Below are positions 1-11,845 of a DNA stretch of 64,000 nucleotides, piece by piece; position 1 is the stretch's first letter; each line of letters opens with the position of its first letter. The notes beneath the pieces are model-generated. The model was not told where the DNA came from. It saw nothing but the letters and a program-made list of their open reading frames with translations, and searched no databases. The position numbers and the translations under genes are program-made. Source of the DNA: Taxillus chinensis (Eukaryota; Streptophyta; Magnoliopsida; Santalales; Loranthaceae); the NCBI GenBank assembly GCA_023512835.1, contig CM042085.1, positions 6,486,062-6,550,061 on the forward strand. The letters run 5' to 3'.

Positions 1-1973
1 CTTTTGAATTCTAACGTTTATTTTTGAAAACAAAAAAATTTGTTTTAAAAAAGTGTGCAAAACAGGGCCATCATTCCGGTTCCATATTTTATTAACCAAT
101 CTAGCGAACTTATTTACACACTAAGACCGTTTCTGTATGGTCTAGCTGGTGATGTAGGTTTCAATGGGCAATACCTTTCGCCCAACTAGCCACTAAAATA
201 AATTATATTTCTTCACAAATATGTATAAGCTATGAAAAAAAGGAGTGATCATATTCAATCATTCATTTATTTATTTTTTTGAGTTGTAAGAAAACCAATC
301 AGCTGGCAAACACTCGTTTTTGTCACCTACCGTTCATATATGAGGTATAAAATACTTGACACTATCAATATTCAAACAAGAAATATATGCATCATACACA
401 ACCCACCACGCATACCAACTGATCCACCACAGGAGCTCGATTAACGAATAATATTTTTTTAACATGAAGCCCTATCGAGATATACGTGACATTGTCATGT
501 GGCTGCCACATCATCTAAAAAAACCTATTAAAACCTTTTAAAATTTAACTCTTTAAAATAATCTAAAATATTTCTTTTAAAATTATTTATTAATTAAAAT
601 ATTATTTTAAAATTATTTATTTATTTTTAAAAATGAAAAAAAAAGTGAGAAAGAAAAAATATGAAAGTAAATGTAACAAGAGAAAATATGATATTTCATT
701 AAATAGAAAGCGAATAGTTTTAAGTTAAATTTAAAGAGTTACTATAATATCATTTACAACAGTCTGTATAAATTTAGGTCTTTAAAATAATCAAAAGTAC
801 TATTTTTCTTCATTTTAACAAGCTACTTTTTTAAAGCTAATTTTTTAACTTTTCTATTTTAATCATTTATTTATTTTTTAAATCAAAAAAATATATGGTG
901 AGAAAAAGAATAGAAAAGTAAATAAGGGAGAGAATCTAATATTTTAATAAAAGGTAGTAAATATTGTTATGTTAAAGTTAGAGAATTATTAATTATTTTA
1001 TTAAATTTTTTGTTATAATAGAGAATTTGAAAAGTATAGTTTTAGTATTTTTGTTAACTTAATTTTATAAACTAACCAAAAAGTACATATAAAGAGGTTG
1101 TAGTACATAATCTAATAAAAAGTTTAAAAAGTATCATTTTTATGCATTTTTGTTAAATTAGCTTTTAAAATTAATTAAATAATACAAATAGAGAATCTAT
1201 AATGAATGCTCTGATAAAGGAATTGCTCAAGATTGCGCAATAAAGTGAGGACTTGATATCTTGCATATAGAACAATGTAAGAAATAAAATAACAAGCAAA
1301 AGTTTAAATATTACAAGTAAATTGCTCAAAAAGTTTAATTGCTCAAGAGAATAAACTACTCAATAATATAACATATTAAACAGTACACATGATTGTTGGA
1401 TAAGTTGAGTACTTAATATCTTAGGTGTTAAGCAATGGAAGAAAAGAAATATCAAACATGATCTTACCATATCAAACCGTGATAAATGATAATATATTTT
1501 TTATATGACATTCATGTAACACAGTAACAGTTTTGCGTCACTTGCCACATAGATCTGATTTTGCGTTCCATTGAGTTCTTCCAGTGAAGTATGTCCCCCC
1601 ATCAACCATCCTGGTAGATAGCTCCGTAGTTATTTAACACCTACACTCCCCGTTGTGCCAAACCCTATGGGGTTGGTGAAGTCGCAATCAAGAATGTGCA
1701 TTGACTCGTAGTTTTTACAATTATTGGAAGCCACATAAAAATTAAACGGGCAAAATATTATTTGCAGTGAAGGGACGAGCTCGTCGCATCTTCCTTTATT
1801 TCTCTAAACCAGACCACGCGATACACGTGCCATATCGCAAAGCCCTTTCCTGTTCCCCGTACGGGTGTCAGATCATTTATGTTTCAAAGTAAAACAGTCT
1901 CCCAGCTCGCTCTCCTAAGTGAGACAGACAAACAAAACCGCAACCGCAATAATTGTTTTCAAAAGAAAGCAAT
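1..1973. other. AT-rich intergenic region, no gene recognised
   Basis: Long A/T runs dominate. There is a degenerate internal direct repeat: a GTGAGAAA...AAAGTAAAT...AGAG block near 645-690 recurs near 899-935. A less AT-rich patch at about 1560-1740 can be read on the minus strand as a short stretch containing DFTNPIGFGTTGS, but a stop follows and I do not recognise the family. The end nearest 1973 is the likely 3' UTR and flank of the hydrolase gene that follows. Confidence 0.6.
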
Positions 1974-3613
1974 TCAAACGGCTTCAATCGGTCCAAACGG
2001 GAGTGGATCTTCGCCAAGCAAAAGAGACCTTAAAATGGCTTCAAACAGTCCGTCGTAATGCACGATCAAGTGGCCGCCGTCGCGAACCTCATGATACCGA
2101 ATCCATGGCAGCTTCTGTGAGACAAATCTCTGCAGATACGGTGGCACCACCTTGTCCTCGTACCCTTGCCATATGTGAACAGAGCTCTCGTTTTTCAGGA
2201 AAGGGTTGCTCAGTGCCAGTGGGTCAAACCCCCAGTCGCCAAAAGCAGCCATGAAGTCCTGGCGAAGAGAGTCGAAGACCCGTCGCTGCCTTAGTTTCTC
2301 CTGCTCAATAAACCAAACACAATCTCAGATCATATGGGCATATGCAGTTGGATCATGGATAGAATAGAAGAACACTAAACCCCTCAACCCATAAAAATAT
2401 ATATATATCATTTCTGGACAAATTTGGAACATTATATATATTCGATCGAGTACCATATACGTTAAGTTGGAATCAAACCATACAAGCCTCGAATCTTTTG
2501 TTACAAAGTTGTCATATATACCTGACTGAGCATCGGGAAGCCTGTGGTGTTCTTCAAGGCATCCATGTCTCGACGGCTAAAAAAAAAAGAGCTTCTTTCC
2601 AGGGAAGAAGAAGAAGGAAACCACAGGCGGGTCAAGCACCAATGCAGCAGCCCTGGGACGAAACGCGAGGCTCGGACCGACCATTGTACCACCTTTTTTC
2701 TGTAGTCATTTTTGGTCAATTCTTCCGGCAGAGACGGCCACCAATAATTCACTACTGGCACCACCAGAGCCACTCCCGCCAACCTTGGGGGGAAAAAACA
2801 CACACACACGCAGAGACATTTCAAACCTGGAAAAGACAAACCTACGGCTGTCTTCATTTCTTATAACAATCCTCTACCCCCATCCCAAGTAATACTGATA
2901 ATAATGTGGATTGTGAAGAAGTGAACAGACAATATATATGGACCATGCGCTACCCAGCTCTATAACCATTGGGCTAAACAAGCGACATGAGAACGTACGG
3001 ATAATGGAACGAGTGGTGATAACAAAAATCTAGCGTTTTCTTGCCTGTTTGGGATGTACTTGAGGCAGCTCCAGGCAGGGTACGAGGCGATTGAGATACT
3101 AATCACGTAGAACTTGGGTCCGATTTCAAGCCAATCCGCGAGCTCTTGGATGTCAAGCGCTTCGCTCTTCACAGAGTGTCTCGGATTCGGATCACTCTCC
3201 CCATAACCAGCCCGATCGAACATCAGAAAATAGATTCCCAATTCGTCCACCAATTCCTGGGCATTAGTCACAGACAACTAATTAGACTTCCAAGTATACG
3301 GAGGCAAAAAAAAAAAAAGGAAAACAAAACAAAATAAAATAAAAATGTCAAATGTGGGTGCGTGTACCCTCGAAGCCATGAGATTCATGTCCTTGGAGCT
3401 TCCAAATCCATGAACGACGACGATATTGTACCTGGAATCGTTCTTGGGCACGCCCTTCTCACGGTAGGCTAGGTACCTACCGTCGCTGAGTCTGGCTCTG
3501 TGTGAACTCGGAGGAGGGCGTTCGGGACCTGGGGTGGGCTGGGTGGCCTGCAAAGCCAGCCCCAACAGCCCCGCCAGCAGCACCGCCGTCACCGCCTTTG
3601 GAGGAATCACCAT
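1974..3613 (-). CDS. Alpha/beta-hydrolase fold protein, paralogue 1 (4 exons, 348 aa)
   Basis: Coding exons read on the minus strand are 3368-3613, 3045-3256, 2522-2783 and 1974-2300, totalling 1047 bases including the stop. An N-terminal hydrophobic segment (residues 8-23) suggests a signal anchor. The fold is shown by HGFGS (oxyanion region, about residues 69-73), FDRAGYGESDPNP (about 95-107), VVNYWWP (163-169), a candidate acid Asp289 in GYEDK and His317 in GGHL. These belong to a plant membrane-anchored hydrolase family of unknown substrate. The nucleophile elbow is altered: Ser137 is kept, but the usual G-x-S-x-G reads S-I-S-I-A. Intron 2 has a GC donor (AG|GCAAGA at 3045/3044); the other junctions are GT-AG. 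The reading frame is open throughout and the length matches its neighbour, so the gene looks expressed-type, but catalysis is doubtful. The start was chosen as the first Met before the hydrophobic segment. Confidence 0.85.
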
Positions 3614-5015
3614 CGGTTTTGTGTTTGTGTCCTTGTTGGAGCAGGCCGACGATGTTTGGTAACTGAAATTTTAATGAATCCCAAAAAGACAGGACCAGGT
3701 GTTTCAGTTGAGTTGAGCTGGGCAAAATGGGCACAGCCCGCACGGGTCCTTCAAAAATCAAAAGCTTCCCTGCATAAATGTTTTTTTTTAAAGGTTTTAT
3801 AGTTTATAACCATGTGTGGGAATATTCTATATTTTCTGTCCAAAATTCAAATTTTTAGATTTTTAGATTTTAGTTTTTAATAAGTGAATTTAATTTATAA
3901 CTATTTTTAAAAGCTGTTTTAAATTATTTTTTATTTTAAAATCTAAACTCAATTTTTTAAGGGAGATATAAATAATTTTTTTTACTTTTCTCTTATGTTA
4001 TTACCTCAATTCATAATTTTTTTTCCATTTTCATGTAACTCAATTTAAAAAAAAACACTTTTTTAATATATATTCTTTTTCCTATCAAACAAAAAAGAAT
4101 TTTACATTAAAATTCAACACAAAATACAATTGAATACAAAAAATATAATACATAAATCAAAACTCATATGAAAAAGCTATAAATAATTGGTTGGCTTGTC
4201 GAAATATCATGAGTACATAAACAAATAAATAAGAAGAGCCCTTTATTTCATTTTGACCTAGTTTGATATTGCTTTTGAAAGATTGATTCTACTTATTTTA
4301 TACTTGGAAGCACCAAAACTCATTTGGTAATAAAAAAAGCACTTAATACATATTTATTCTAGCTCATTCATTATTCCATTTATCAATTAGCTAATTTTCA
4401 TTACAAATTCAAATGATATTATACTAATATTTATTGTATAATAAGAACAAATTTTAATCAATATTAGTATAATATTAATTACCTAGTTCTCATTATAAAT
4501 TTAAGAGTGTACACATTTTTTGGTTTTGCCCTGTAAATTTGGTAGATAATTTAATTGACAAAATACTTATAGTAGGTAAATTATTTAAAAGTTCATTTAT
4601 TTTTTAAAAAACTTCTAACTAATTTAACTGTTGAACTATTTACCATATGTAATTTATTTAAAAATTTAGAAGCATAACTTATTTAATAGATAAGTTATTT
4701 TCTTTAAATTATAAAATAATCACGAAAGTAGGAACAAAATAAAATGAAACATTTTTGCTTGATCTATACACTCTTTTGATATATAATAAAAATTTTATTT
4801 ATTTATTTATTTGTTTGTTTATTATATGAATTGATGAAATCAGATTAGTAATGTTAATTTTAATTTCTTTTTTAAATAGTATAATTGTTTTTTAAATAAT
4901 GTTTTCATAAAAAATTATAATTTTATTTTGTACTTAATATAATTATAAAACCATCAAAATTCTAACGTAAATTAGATTTTTAAAAACTAAAACGTGCATA
5001 AGCAGTCTATATTAA
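3614..5015. other. Intergenic spacer between the hydrolase paralogues, upstream part
   Basis: About 150 bases next to the hydrolase start are of mixed composition and probably hold its promoter and 5' UTR, but I see no convincing TATA box. The remainder is AT-rich with no gene. Two inverted pieces near 4400-4490 (TAATATTTATTGTATAA and its near-complement) suggest an old small palindromic repeat. Confidence 0.5.
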
Positions 5016-5390
5016 GAGCATCCACACTAGATTATTCAAATTCTAAAATTTAGAGAAAGTTTTAAATTTTGAAAAAAAAATCCTACATCAAGTCCTTCAA
5101 ACTCTAAAATTTAGAGAATAAAAATAGAGATTAGAGAGAGAATCTCCATATTTAGAGAATCATTATTCATCCTCCAAATAATTTTTTAATATATTTCTTG
5201 TTATATGTGTATTTTAAATTGATTGTAATAAATAGATGAAATTAAAAAAATATTAAATAAAAAATAATAATTTATTATATAGAGATAGAGATAGAGAAAC
5301 TGATACATATAATTTTTTAAATAGTTTTAAATTTTTAACCGTACATCCATCAAAATAATAATAGAGAAAATAGAGGTGATGCAAATACTC
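5016..5390. mobile_element. PIF/Harbinger-type MITE, 375 bp
   Basis: The left end reads GAGCATCCACACTAGA and the right end reads GATGCAAATACTC, imperfect inverted termini. TAA lies on both sides (5013-5015 and 5391-5393), the target duplication expected for PIF/Harbinger elements. The interior is AT-rich with repeated AAATTTAGAGA motifs and no coding potential. A degenerate relative may lie at about 34760-35010. Confidence 0.65.
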
Positions 5391-5968
5391 TAATAAGACT
5401 AGTGGAATGCTAGCTTGCATTTTTTTAAAGAGAACATACATACATAACATTATTATTCGTTTTGTATTAATAAAAAAAACTTATTTAATCTTATATATTA
5501 TGATTAGTTGAAGGAAGGGAAGGGGAAGGATGGAGATTTTTTGAGCGCTTCTCTTGAGATATTAACAATTTACCATGAACGTTCCCAATATACGGGAGAG
5601 ATCGGACAAGTACTAAAATAACCCGAACGACTTCAGGGATCGACGAAACAACATTACAGCCTATACCCTAGAGATCTCAATGCTACTCGACCAAGTTTCT
5701 CAAACCATACTATTATTATTTATTAGGAGAGAATAATGTATGGGTAAACATTTTACACATCACCCATTAAAGACGTAGTTTCAATTTTGTAATAAAAAAA
5801 AAAAAAAAAAAACACTCACGCGCACAAGCATTCTTATTACCATGGACGTACACTACAAGTCTACAAACAATCAACAATAAAGCCCGTGGAAGTTTCGGGC
5901 ATTAAGTAGTTTGTTCATTTGATGCCATGCCTTCAAGAGCCTAAGGAGCAATGGGCAGGGACTAGAGA
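5391..5968. other. 3' flank of hydrolase paralogue 2
   Basis: No gene is seen. The part nearest 5968 is the probable 3' UTR of the minus-strand hydrolase gene. An A18 run lies at 5793-5811. Confidence 0.5.
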
Positions 5969-7554
5969 TCATTGGTGCAGGAGTTCCATCAAGATGGTTT
6001 CACAATGACTGCTGTCGTAGATAAGAAAATGGCCAGCATTGTGAACCTCGTGATATCGGATCCAAGGAAGCTTCTCTGAAAGGTATCGATTCAATTCCTT
6101 GGGAATGAATTTGTCATTGTACCCTTGCCAAATGTGAACCGAACCCTCGTTATTTGGGAAAGGATCCTTTATGTCCGTTGGGTCGAATTCCCATTCACCA
6201 TAACCAGCTATCATGTCTCGGAAAAGAGATTCATACTCACCTTGCTGTTTTATCTTCTCCTGAAATCAGCAATGCATGCGCGAATTGATCAGCTGAACAG
6301 CTCGGCTAGATGCGTGTGGTTTGTCAACTAAAACACATGCCATTAAAAGTACTCTCTACTCTAGATAAATAATGCATTTTACCTGTGTGGAAAACTACAA
6401 ATGCATTAGAAAGGTTGAACTACCTGACCAACGCTTAAGGTTTCAGACAACTTGCTCAAGAAATCCAAGTCTTCTGCACAGAAAACAGACATGTTCCCCG
6501 ACATCACGCTTAGTGTAGGAAACCACTTTTGAGTCATCCACAAATAGAACAACCAAGGGGTGTAATGAGCAATTCGGAAGACCCACTGGTCTCGCTTGGG
6601 TAACTTCCCTAAGGCCATTCTAGAAAGACTGGCTGGAAAACAAGGCCACCAGTAGTTTACAAACGGAACAACTAGGGCGACTCCAGATAACCTGCGAATA
6701 TGGTTTTTCCACTGCATCATATATCAATGAGCACTCAAGATATTTTGGATGGGTTATACAGTTATACAGCCATCAAAGCAAGGATTCAAATTAATTGCCA
6801 GTGACCTGTGTGGTATGTATTTTAGGCAACTCCAAAGAGGGTAGGCTCCCATGGACAATCCGATCAGATAAAACTTAGGTCCAATCTGCAACTTGTCTGC
6901 TAGTTCTTGGACATCAAATGCTTCACTCTTCACAGAACGAGACGGATATGGATCGCTGTCTCCATAACCAGCTCGATCGAAGAAAAGGAAATATATCTTT
7001 CGATCCTCGATGAATTCCTGAAAAATTAAACCATTGCAGCCAATTTAACTACCGATGGATGTGTCAGAATCTCACAATTCAAGCTGTTGAGATTTTTTAA
7101 GTTGCAGAAAATAAAACTATGACAAGCAGTCAATTATGCATTGTCAATAACTATAATAATGAATTCCACACCTGACCACATGATAAATAATCAAGGAAAT
7201 GAAAAAATGTTAAGTATCATAAATCAAATATAGAGATAAATCAAATATACTTTTTGGGAAGGGGAGCATTGAGAATGAAGGAATTTAGAATCGGAATTTA
7301 ACTATAGATAAGGGTAACTGGACATCTTTTGAGCTGTCGAACCCATGAAACACAAGGATCTTGAACTTGGCATCCTCTTTGGGAACTCCTGCCTCTCTGT
7401 AGGCCAAATGTCTCCCATCAGTGAGCCTAACCCGAGGGGAAGTAATAGTTGGGCCACCTGGTGACCCACATATTTTAGGCGGGGGAGGCCTTATTGCATG
7501 ATAAGTCCAAACCAGAAAACCCACTACCAATGCCACTGCTATTGGCATAAACAT
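5969..7554 (-). CDS. Alpha/beta-hydrolase fold protein, paralogue 2 (4 exons, 340 aa)
   Basis: Coding exons read on the minus strand are 7303-7554, 6806-7017, 6424-6691 and 5969-6259 (1023 bases with stop). Exon 2 has the same length (212) and all junction phases match paralogue 1. Features are a hydrophobic N-terminal anchor (about residues 4-16), HGFDS (70-74), FDRAGYGDSDP, an intact nucleophile elbow G-L-S-M-G with Ser139, VNYWWP, Asp293 in GYNDK and His321 in NAGH. So the full Ser-Asp-His triad is present, unlike its neighbour. The start at 7554 was preferred to the in-frame Met at 7641 because TTTTCTTTCCAG lies directly before AATG, which indicates a 5' UTR intron ending at 7556; the upstream exon was not located. 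The exon 1 donor (ATA|GTTAAA) is weak but is supported by length parity with paralogue 1. The substrate is unknown. Confidence 0.85.
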
Positions 7555-7905
7555 TCTGGAAAGAAAATGCCAGTTGCTCCTGTATCTTAAAACGATGAAG
7601 ATAAAAGGAATCATCATCGAAAGCAGATAACTGAATTTCATCTAATTCGGAATTTTGAAACATCAGAATAAAGCACAATAGTAAACCCATGACAAAACAG
7701 GTATACATTTCAGAGAGCAGAGGGTTTATCACCCACCAGAAAGCTCACCGCCAATGACAAAAACATTCCTGAGACATGAAAATTAAGCTAATTGCTCCTT
7801 TATCTTACTACGGCCAGATAAAATGAACTATTATCATAAGCTGATTAATGAATTTCATCTAATGCGCAATTTTCAAACTTCACAATAAAGTACAATATAA
7901 CATCA
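7519..7905. repeat. Tandem duplication of the hydrolase 2 start region
   Basis: The segment 7519-7690 (first codons plus the upstream intron end) recurs at 7731-7905, offset about 212-217 bases. Shared blocks include TTGCTCCT, TATCTTA, TGAATTTCATCTAAT and AATAAAG. On the minus strand the second copy also keeps an acceptor-like CTCAG followed by ATG at 7766 and a hydrophobic run beginning MFLSLAVSFLVG, which then meets a stop. It looks like an old duplication of the first coding exon start. Confidence 0.7.
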
Positions 7906-9182
7906 AAATGACCCATAAATTTCTAGGGGCAAATCTATCTATATTATGATCATGGAACTTATCAAATTTAATTGTTTGAAGCCCACTGAAATTCAACAAA
8001 CCACCATTTGCTTCAGTCTGGCGTTATGAGGGCTGTCAAAGCAGGAAAATGGAAGAAAAACAGGAAGACAAAGAAAAAGTGATATTATTTTGCTATTATT
8101 GTTGGTAACAACTAACAACGGTAGGGCCCTTGATTTGCTTGTAGAGTTGGCTTCCAATTTTAACAATGCTTGGTTTCGTTTGGGCAATGTGTTAACTTTA
8201 ATACATAATACATAAATGGGATTATGAGTAATATCAAATTGGATTGTTTGACTCTTTAAATGGACTTGATTGTTTCATTGCTATATGCTAGTTAAAATTT
8301 TCATTGCGTAATTATTATCACATTTTTTCTTTATTTTTCTTCGACTATGAAATTCATTCGTCCCCAGGACCCCAGCCACTATTTTTTTTTTTTAAATAAT
8401 CCTAGAATCACCTAATGATTGTCAGTCAATTCTAGAAATCTTATCTCGAGTATTCACATAATACAGGACATGCCAACAAAGAATTAGCAAACATGACAAT
8501 ATGTTGGAAGCATCTCATCTGTATTTTACATTTTACGGCTAGGGAAAGTCAAATTCACCATCAAAGGTTGGATGGTAAAACTACAACAGATGAAAGGTTT
8601 GAATTCAAGAACTTTGAACCCCAAGTGATTGAGCTGATTAAACTGATTATTAAACGCGCCAAGCGTAGTGAACAAGTGCGGACGACAAAGCAGCGCCCAG
8701 AAAAACAAAAAAAAAAAAAAAGCCAAGTTGCCATAAAAGGGTATTAAACTATTAATGGTTTTAGCATAAATCAAGGTGGAACAGTTGAACCCGTGAAGTA
8801 GAACATGCACAGGGACACACCTACGCAACCTTGGAAGGGAAAAACAAAGGAATCTCCAAATTTTGAGGCAAAAAAGAACTAACTTTTGAGTAATTAGAAG
8901 CAACCCTGCTAGCACTGCAGGACCCTGGACTAGCAGAAGAGGCGCTGCAGCAAGGCTCCTGCCGTGGTTCCCTCACGGAGACCTCACTATACCATCAGTC
9001 ATGTATTCATGTACTTGACGAGACGCGACTAATGACTTTGTGACTTGTGAGTGAGCAGGGTCTGAACAACCTACCGGCCAAGGAATGTGGAGTGTCTACT
9101 AACTCATGGCAAGTCTAGCCTGATTCGACCCAAAGAGACACACGGGGGGTAAAATTATATTTTAGGGGAAAAAATAGTATAA
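7906..9182. other. Region upstream of hydrolase 2, no gene recognised
   Basis: This probably contains the unlocated 5' UTR exon and promoter of the minus-strand hydrolase. Short open frames at 7993-8187 and 8526-8915 (minus) and 8493-8747 (plus) show no family features. The 8900-9130 patch is richer in G+C and is the likeliest position for the first exon. Confidence 0.35.
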
Positions 9183-9320
9183 GAGCATTGGAGTAGTTAT
9201 TTTTGACTAAAATTTAATAAAAATAGTTTTATAAATTTTAACTATTAATTATTTATAATATTATCAATATTTTTTATTTATTATAATAAAATATTATTTG
9301 TATATAATTTTTACGATTCA
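9183..9320. mobile_element. Truncated GAGC-terminus MITE
   Basis: TAA precedes GAGCATTGGAGTAGTTA, matching the left ends of the other GAGC elements here, followed by AT-rich filler with TTTATTATAATAAA. No matching right end is visible, so this is a fragment. Confidence 0.35.
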
Positions 9321-10823
9321 CACCATCGAAAGAATCCTTCGGGGATTCCGGCATAACGCCTCCATGGCCTCAACAGGTCATGGAGAGATGGACCCGATCC
9401 GGTGGTGGGAAGACCATTCCCAATAGGATTTGACGCAATGGGTCGAGGATAGATGGATCAGATCCAACCCCGCAAACGAGGTTAGCAAATGGATCGGCTT
9501 CGAATTTTAATGTTCGCCAAAGTTTTACTTGCCTAGCTAGATTTATTAAGCCATTTAGCCATTCTTCAAATTTCTATAGCATTTAAAGAAGCGGCAATGG
9601 ACTCCTTTTATGGCATTTAAGTAAATGGCTGTCTATAATTTAATTATCTATAGAATTAGTTATTAAAATAGTATTATTTTTAAATAAATTTATATCACTC
9701 ATAAATACTTTTAAATTAATCAGATAAATAATTTTTTTAAACAATCATATTTTTAAAAATAATATAATCCTACAAAACATAGTCATTAGAGAAAACAATA
9801 AATTGTTTTTTTTAAATAATAATAAAGACAACAAAAAATCTCAATAAAAAGAGAAAATAATTTTTTTTAAAAATATAATTCTAAAGGATTATATTTTATT
9901 CAGTCGCAATTACATTAAATTTTTGTTTAAAACAATTATTGCCTAAAAGGTTATTTTTGGTATGAATTTTAATTTTTATATTTTATTTTATTGAATTTTA
10001 ATTTGAAAATAATTTTTATTTGATAAGAAAAATAACATATATTAGAAAGGTTTTTTTTTTCAAAATGGGTATCATAAAAATATTCAAAAATAAATATAGA
10101 AAGTCCAGATAATAAATTAGAGAAAAGTAAAAGTAAAAAAATATTTTGAATCTTCTGTTAAATTTAAAAACAGAAAACATTTATAAATAATTTTTAACAA
10201 TAACTATGAGATCCACATATTTTAAAAATTAAATTGATCTAAATCTATCATTTTTAAAAACAATCATCATTTTCCTTTATATCAAACACAATCTAAGAAT
10301 TTTTTATTTAAATTATAATAATAATTTTTTTATTATCTTTTATTTTATTAATACAATAATATTTTACGATAGCAATAATTTAAATCATAAAAAACTACAT
10401 GTCATTAATTCTCATTTTGAAAAATGAAATGAGAATACAACAATAAGCTAGTTCAACAATATTTCTTAAAGGTATTTTATACTTATAAGATAAATAATTG
10501 CAGTAAAACTTGTTTTAACAACTACAAAAAGTGTTTATAATTATTTTTTTGATTTTTTAAAAAAATTAAAAGCAGAAACAATATAAGAATTGTTTTTAAA
10601 ATCAACTTTACCAATAAATTGTTTTAAAAAAATTTAAAAATATCATTATTATCCATACCTTCTTCAATCGTCGTAAAGTTGTCCTACTGAGTTTGAGCAT
10701 CTTTATGTTCAAGGGTGAGCATTGAAAATTTTAGATCTTTAAAATCTTAATAATGAAAAAATTATTACGACAAAAGATAAACTTAACTTTTAAATCTTTA
10801 CTTTAAAAAAAAATTAAATTGGC
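9321..10823. other. Intergenic; short GC-richer patch then AT-rich sequence
   Basis: At 9320-9510 there is a distinct patch of balanced composition with no open frame I can assign; stops interrupt all readings. From about 9600 to 10800 the sequence is A/T-rich with no gene seen. Confidence 0.4.
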
Positions 10824-10860
10824 GGGGGGGGGGGGGGGGGTGGTGGTGGAGGAGGAGGAG
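10824..10860 (+). repeat. G17 homopolymer followed by GGT/GGA triplets
   Basis: Seventeen consecutive G are followed by TGG and then AGG triplet repeats, making a purine-rich low-complexity tract. It produces a meaningless proline-rich frame on the other strand. Confidence 0.9.
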
Positions 10861-11845
10861 TTGAATACCGTCCGATAACCGAAAATATATAGTTAAACCT
10901 GGAGATATTTTTTATTTTATATTTCTTTAAATATTTTTTATTTGGATCGGACAAGATCCGACCCAAATCCGATGCTTGTCGTAACTGATCAAATCGCATC
11001 GAAATAATCCAAATCGTACACGGATCGGGTTGATTTCCCCATCCCCGCGCTGCTGTGATGTCGTCCCCATCGACCAAGGCCGCTGCTGGTGCCACCCAGA
11101 TCCCAGCAATCGTCATCCACCGGAAACCACGGATGCCTGTCTCTACCCACCTCGAATCTCTCTCCAGTCTTACCATCCTACTCCAACGACCCCAACTCTA
11201 ATCTGTAACGAGCCTTGCCATTCGATCTGCAACGAGCCTCGTCATTTGCCGCACGCCAACTCCGGTCTGCAACAACAAGCTCCGACGCCGTCAACATAGA
11301 CCCAAAGTCGCCGCTAGTTCCACTACTGTATCCAGATCCCAGATTCCAGCTGCTGTCGTCTATCAGCAACCACCGAATTCGCTACTCCAGCCATCCCAAA
11401 TTCCTCTCCAGTCACGCCATCAACCCTGGTCTACTCTGTAGCGGGGTCACTGCCAGCGGGTTAATCCCAGCCTACTGCATTCTAAATAGTAATTCTCCTT
11501 CGATCAATAGTGTTCTCCAATTTGGAATTTGGTTTAATTTAATCATAACAAAAAAAAAGTTGGTAACCCGTGCAAAAGTGCACAGATTAGGCTCTCTAGC
11601 TGTGCATGAGTGCAAGATTTAGCTTGCTGTCTTCAAAAACCACCCAGCATACACCAAAATATTAGACAACATAAAATCATATATAGTATGTGTTTATTCA
11701 AATTTTGGTAGTTTATTCAACTTACAATATAAAACTATATCTAACCCATGGACTGAAATCATAATTCATATATGATATATATGTTTTTTGCTGCATTTGT
11801 TTGCGTATGTTATTAGAAACATAATCCTTTTTTTATATCTGCAAA
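10861..11845. other. Region upstream of the hAT relic
   Basis: At 10930-11040 the GATCGGA/CCGACC-type motifs (GGATCGGACAAGATCCGACC) resemble subterminal repeats of hAT elements. From 11030 to 11490 there is a C-rich, open but unrecognised frame (11030-11299 and 11215-11622, plus strand). It may be the 5' leader of the hAT element or captured sequence. I cannot assign a product. Confidence 0.35.

Noticed and set aside
7555..7641. Upstream in-frame Met for hydrolase 2 at 7641
   Set aside because: A strong splice acceptor (TTTTCTTTCCAG) sits immediately before the ATG at 7554, and the shorter protein matches the family's hydrophobic N-terminus.
10814..11176. 120-codon minus-strand frame with a long proline tail
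   Set aside because: The proline run is the complement of the G17/GGT microsatellite; the rest has no domain.
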